Below are positions 32,191-32,879 of a stretch of 32,879 nucleotides of DNA, in pieces. Position 1 is the first letter of the stretch; every line of letters begins with the position of its first letter. Origin of the DNA: Pinisolibacter aquiterrae (GTDB taxonomy: Bacteria > Pseudomonadota > Alphaproteobacteria > Rhizobiales > Ancalomicrobiaceae); contig NZ_JAFNIH010000001.1 of the NCBI RefSeq assembly GCF_019160155.1, positions 1-32,879 of the forward strand, written 5' to 3'. A program made the position numbers and the translations under genes. Below the pieces are notes generated by a model. That model had not been told where the DNA came from. It saw nothing but the letters and a program-made list of their open reading frames with translations, and ran no database searches.

Positions 32191-32879
32191 GGCCCCCTCC
32201 CCTCGGTGGAACGGCCGACGAAGCTCCCGACCCCGTCACGGGCGGTGTCACAACCCCCGTCACACGCCGCGTGACGAGCCGGATCGACGACGAAGCCGAA
32301 CGGTCGCTCGACCTCGTATTCGGCCGCGAGTACCAGGAAGCGCCGCTCCTCGGCACGCGGATCACGACGCCCCCCGAGCGTGGCGACGACTTCGACCAAG
32401 GGCGCGTGGTGCGCCGAGCGGATCGCCGAGATCACCACCCAGTCGACCGCATGCGCTGCGGCGAAGGCGCGGCGGTCCTTCTCACAAGAGTCTCCCGGAC
32501 CGAGAACCGCCTCGAAGATCGCTTCCCATGCATCCGGGAACCAGTCCTTCATCGTCGTCTCGGCACAGCGCCGTTCGAAGGCGGTGAAGAGGTCGGGAAA
32601 GGTGATCGCGACCGCCGCCCACCCGCAGTCCTCTTCGTACCAACCGCCCTCGGACCGCAGTGTCGGGTAGACCGCGGCGTTGCGCTCGGGCGAGAGATGG
32701 AAGCCACCGTGGCTCGCCGTCGCATATTCGACGATCCCCTCGGCGTAGGCCGTGGCACTCTGCGCCCCGCCCCACGGTGTGCTCGCCGAAGAACCCATCC
32801 CGACCCGGCCGAGCCGGCGCTTCTCGCGCTGGTGCTCGGCATTCTCCAGCACCTTCGCCTGGAACTCGGCTTCGTCGGC
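32187..32879 (-). CDS. DUF7007-type element protein (5' end beyond window)
   Basis: The frame is open to the right edge, reading FQAKVLENAEHQREKRR there, so the start is probably outside the window. A GTG at 32852 is an internal candidate. The body TPWGGAQSATAYAEGIVEYA, SHGGFHLSPERNA, GGWYEEDCGWAAVAI, FPDLFTAFERRCAETTMKDW and SAIRSAHHAPLVEVVATLGG matches what I know as DUF7007, found on alphaproteobacterial plasmids and integrative elements, function unknown. The C-terminal end is GC-rich and low in conservation. Confidence 0.85.
   Translation of the reverse strand, partial: ADEAEFQAKVLENAEHQREKRRLGRVGMGSSASTPWGGAQSATAYAEGIVEYATASHGGFHLSPERNAAVYPTLRSEGGWYEEDCGWAAVAITFPDLFTAFERRCAETTMKDWFPDAWEAIFEAVLGPGDSCEKDRRAFAAAHAVDWVVISAIRSAHHAPLVEVVATLGGRRDPRAEERRFLVLAAEYEVERPFGFVVDPARHAACDGGCDTARDGVGSFVGRSTEGRGP

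Overview
The window comes from a high-GC alphaproteobacterium, most likely Hyphomicrobiales. Evidence is the strongly GC-ending codon use, a fused SecDF, a LuxI of rhizobial type, MalK/UgpC-type sugar/phosphoester ABC genes, and a plasmid/ICE backbone (DUF736, ArdC, DUF7007, WGR) usual in rhizobia and methylobacteria. No rRNA, tRNA or CRISPR array was seen. All family assignments were made by eye from motifs; no database search was possible.

Region 1 (1-1167) is a quorum-sensing locus: the end of a LuxR-type regulator, a complete luxI, and an enoyl-CoA hydratase-like gene that loses its 3' half. Region 2 (1168-6095, minus strand) is a tightly overlapping three-gene module: a P-loop ATPase with a Cys cluster, an unrecognised 522-residue protein, and the 5' part of a large protein cut off at the same point as the hydratase. 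The two broken genes meet tail to tail near 1165, so a deletion or recombination (or a misassembly) joined them. The module loosely resembles the DptF-DptG-DptH restriction half of DNA phosphorothioation systems, but I cannot assign it; it is the best candidate here for an uncharacterised defence system, and it is incomplete.

Region 3 (6096-8243) is AT-richer: a long gap with a palindrome, an orphan response regulator with two receiver domains, and a decayed ISL3-type transposase. Region 4 (8244-15161) is a coherent transport unit: a LysR regulator divergent from an ABC importer (ATPase, two permeases, binding protein), followed by a GpdQ-type phosphodiesterase and a NagD-type HAD phosphatase, suggesting import and stepwise dephosphorylation of a phosphodiester such as a glycerophosphodiester. 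A T-N11-A palindrome lies between the divergent genes, and two hairpins follow the last one.

Region 5 (15549-21850) looks chromosomal: a LysE exporter, a fused SecDF with a small membrane protein upstream, and an AraC regulator divergent from an NmrA-type reductase and a SnoaL-like protein.

Region 6 (22110-32879) is mobile-element backbone: WGR protein, secreted single-HKD nuclease, DUF736, ArdC antirestriction protein, a class I glutamine amidotransferase, a VapBC toxin-antitoxin pair with an operator palindrome, and small conserved element proteins up to a DUF7007 gene cut by the right edge. It is interrupted by a lower-GC cargo pair (Tat-exported amidohydrolase plus outer-membrane barrel) flanked by a truncated IS5-type and a frameshifted IS110-type transposase. 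A stray copy of the ardC 3' end lies on the far side of the cargo. The leaders of DUF736 and ardC share a 21-bp element at nearly the same distance from their starts.
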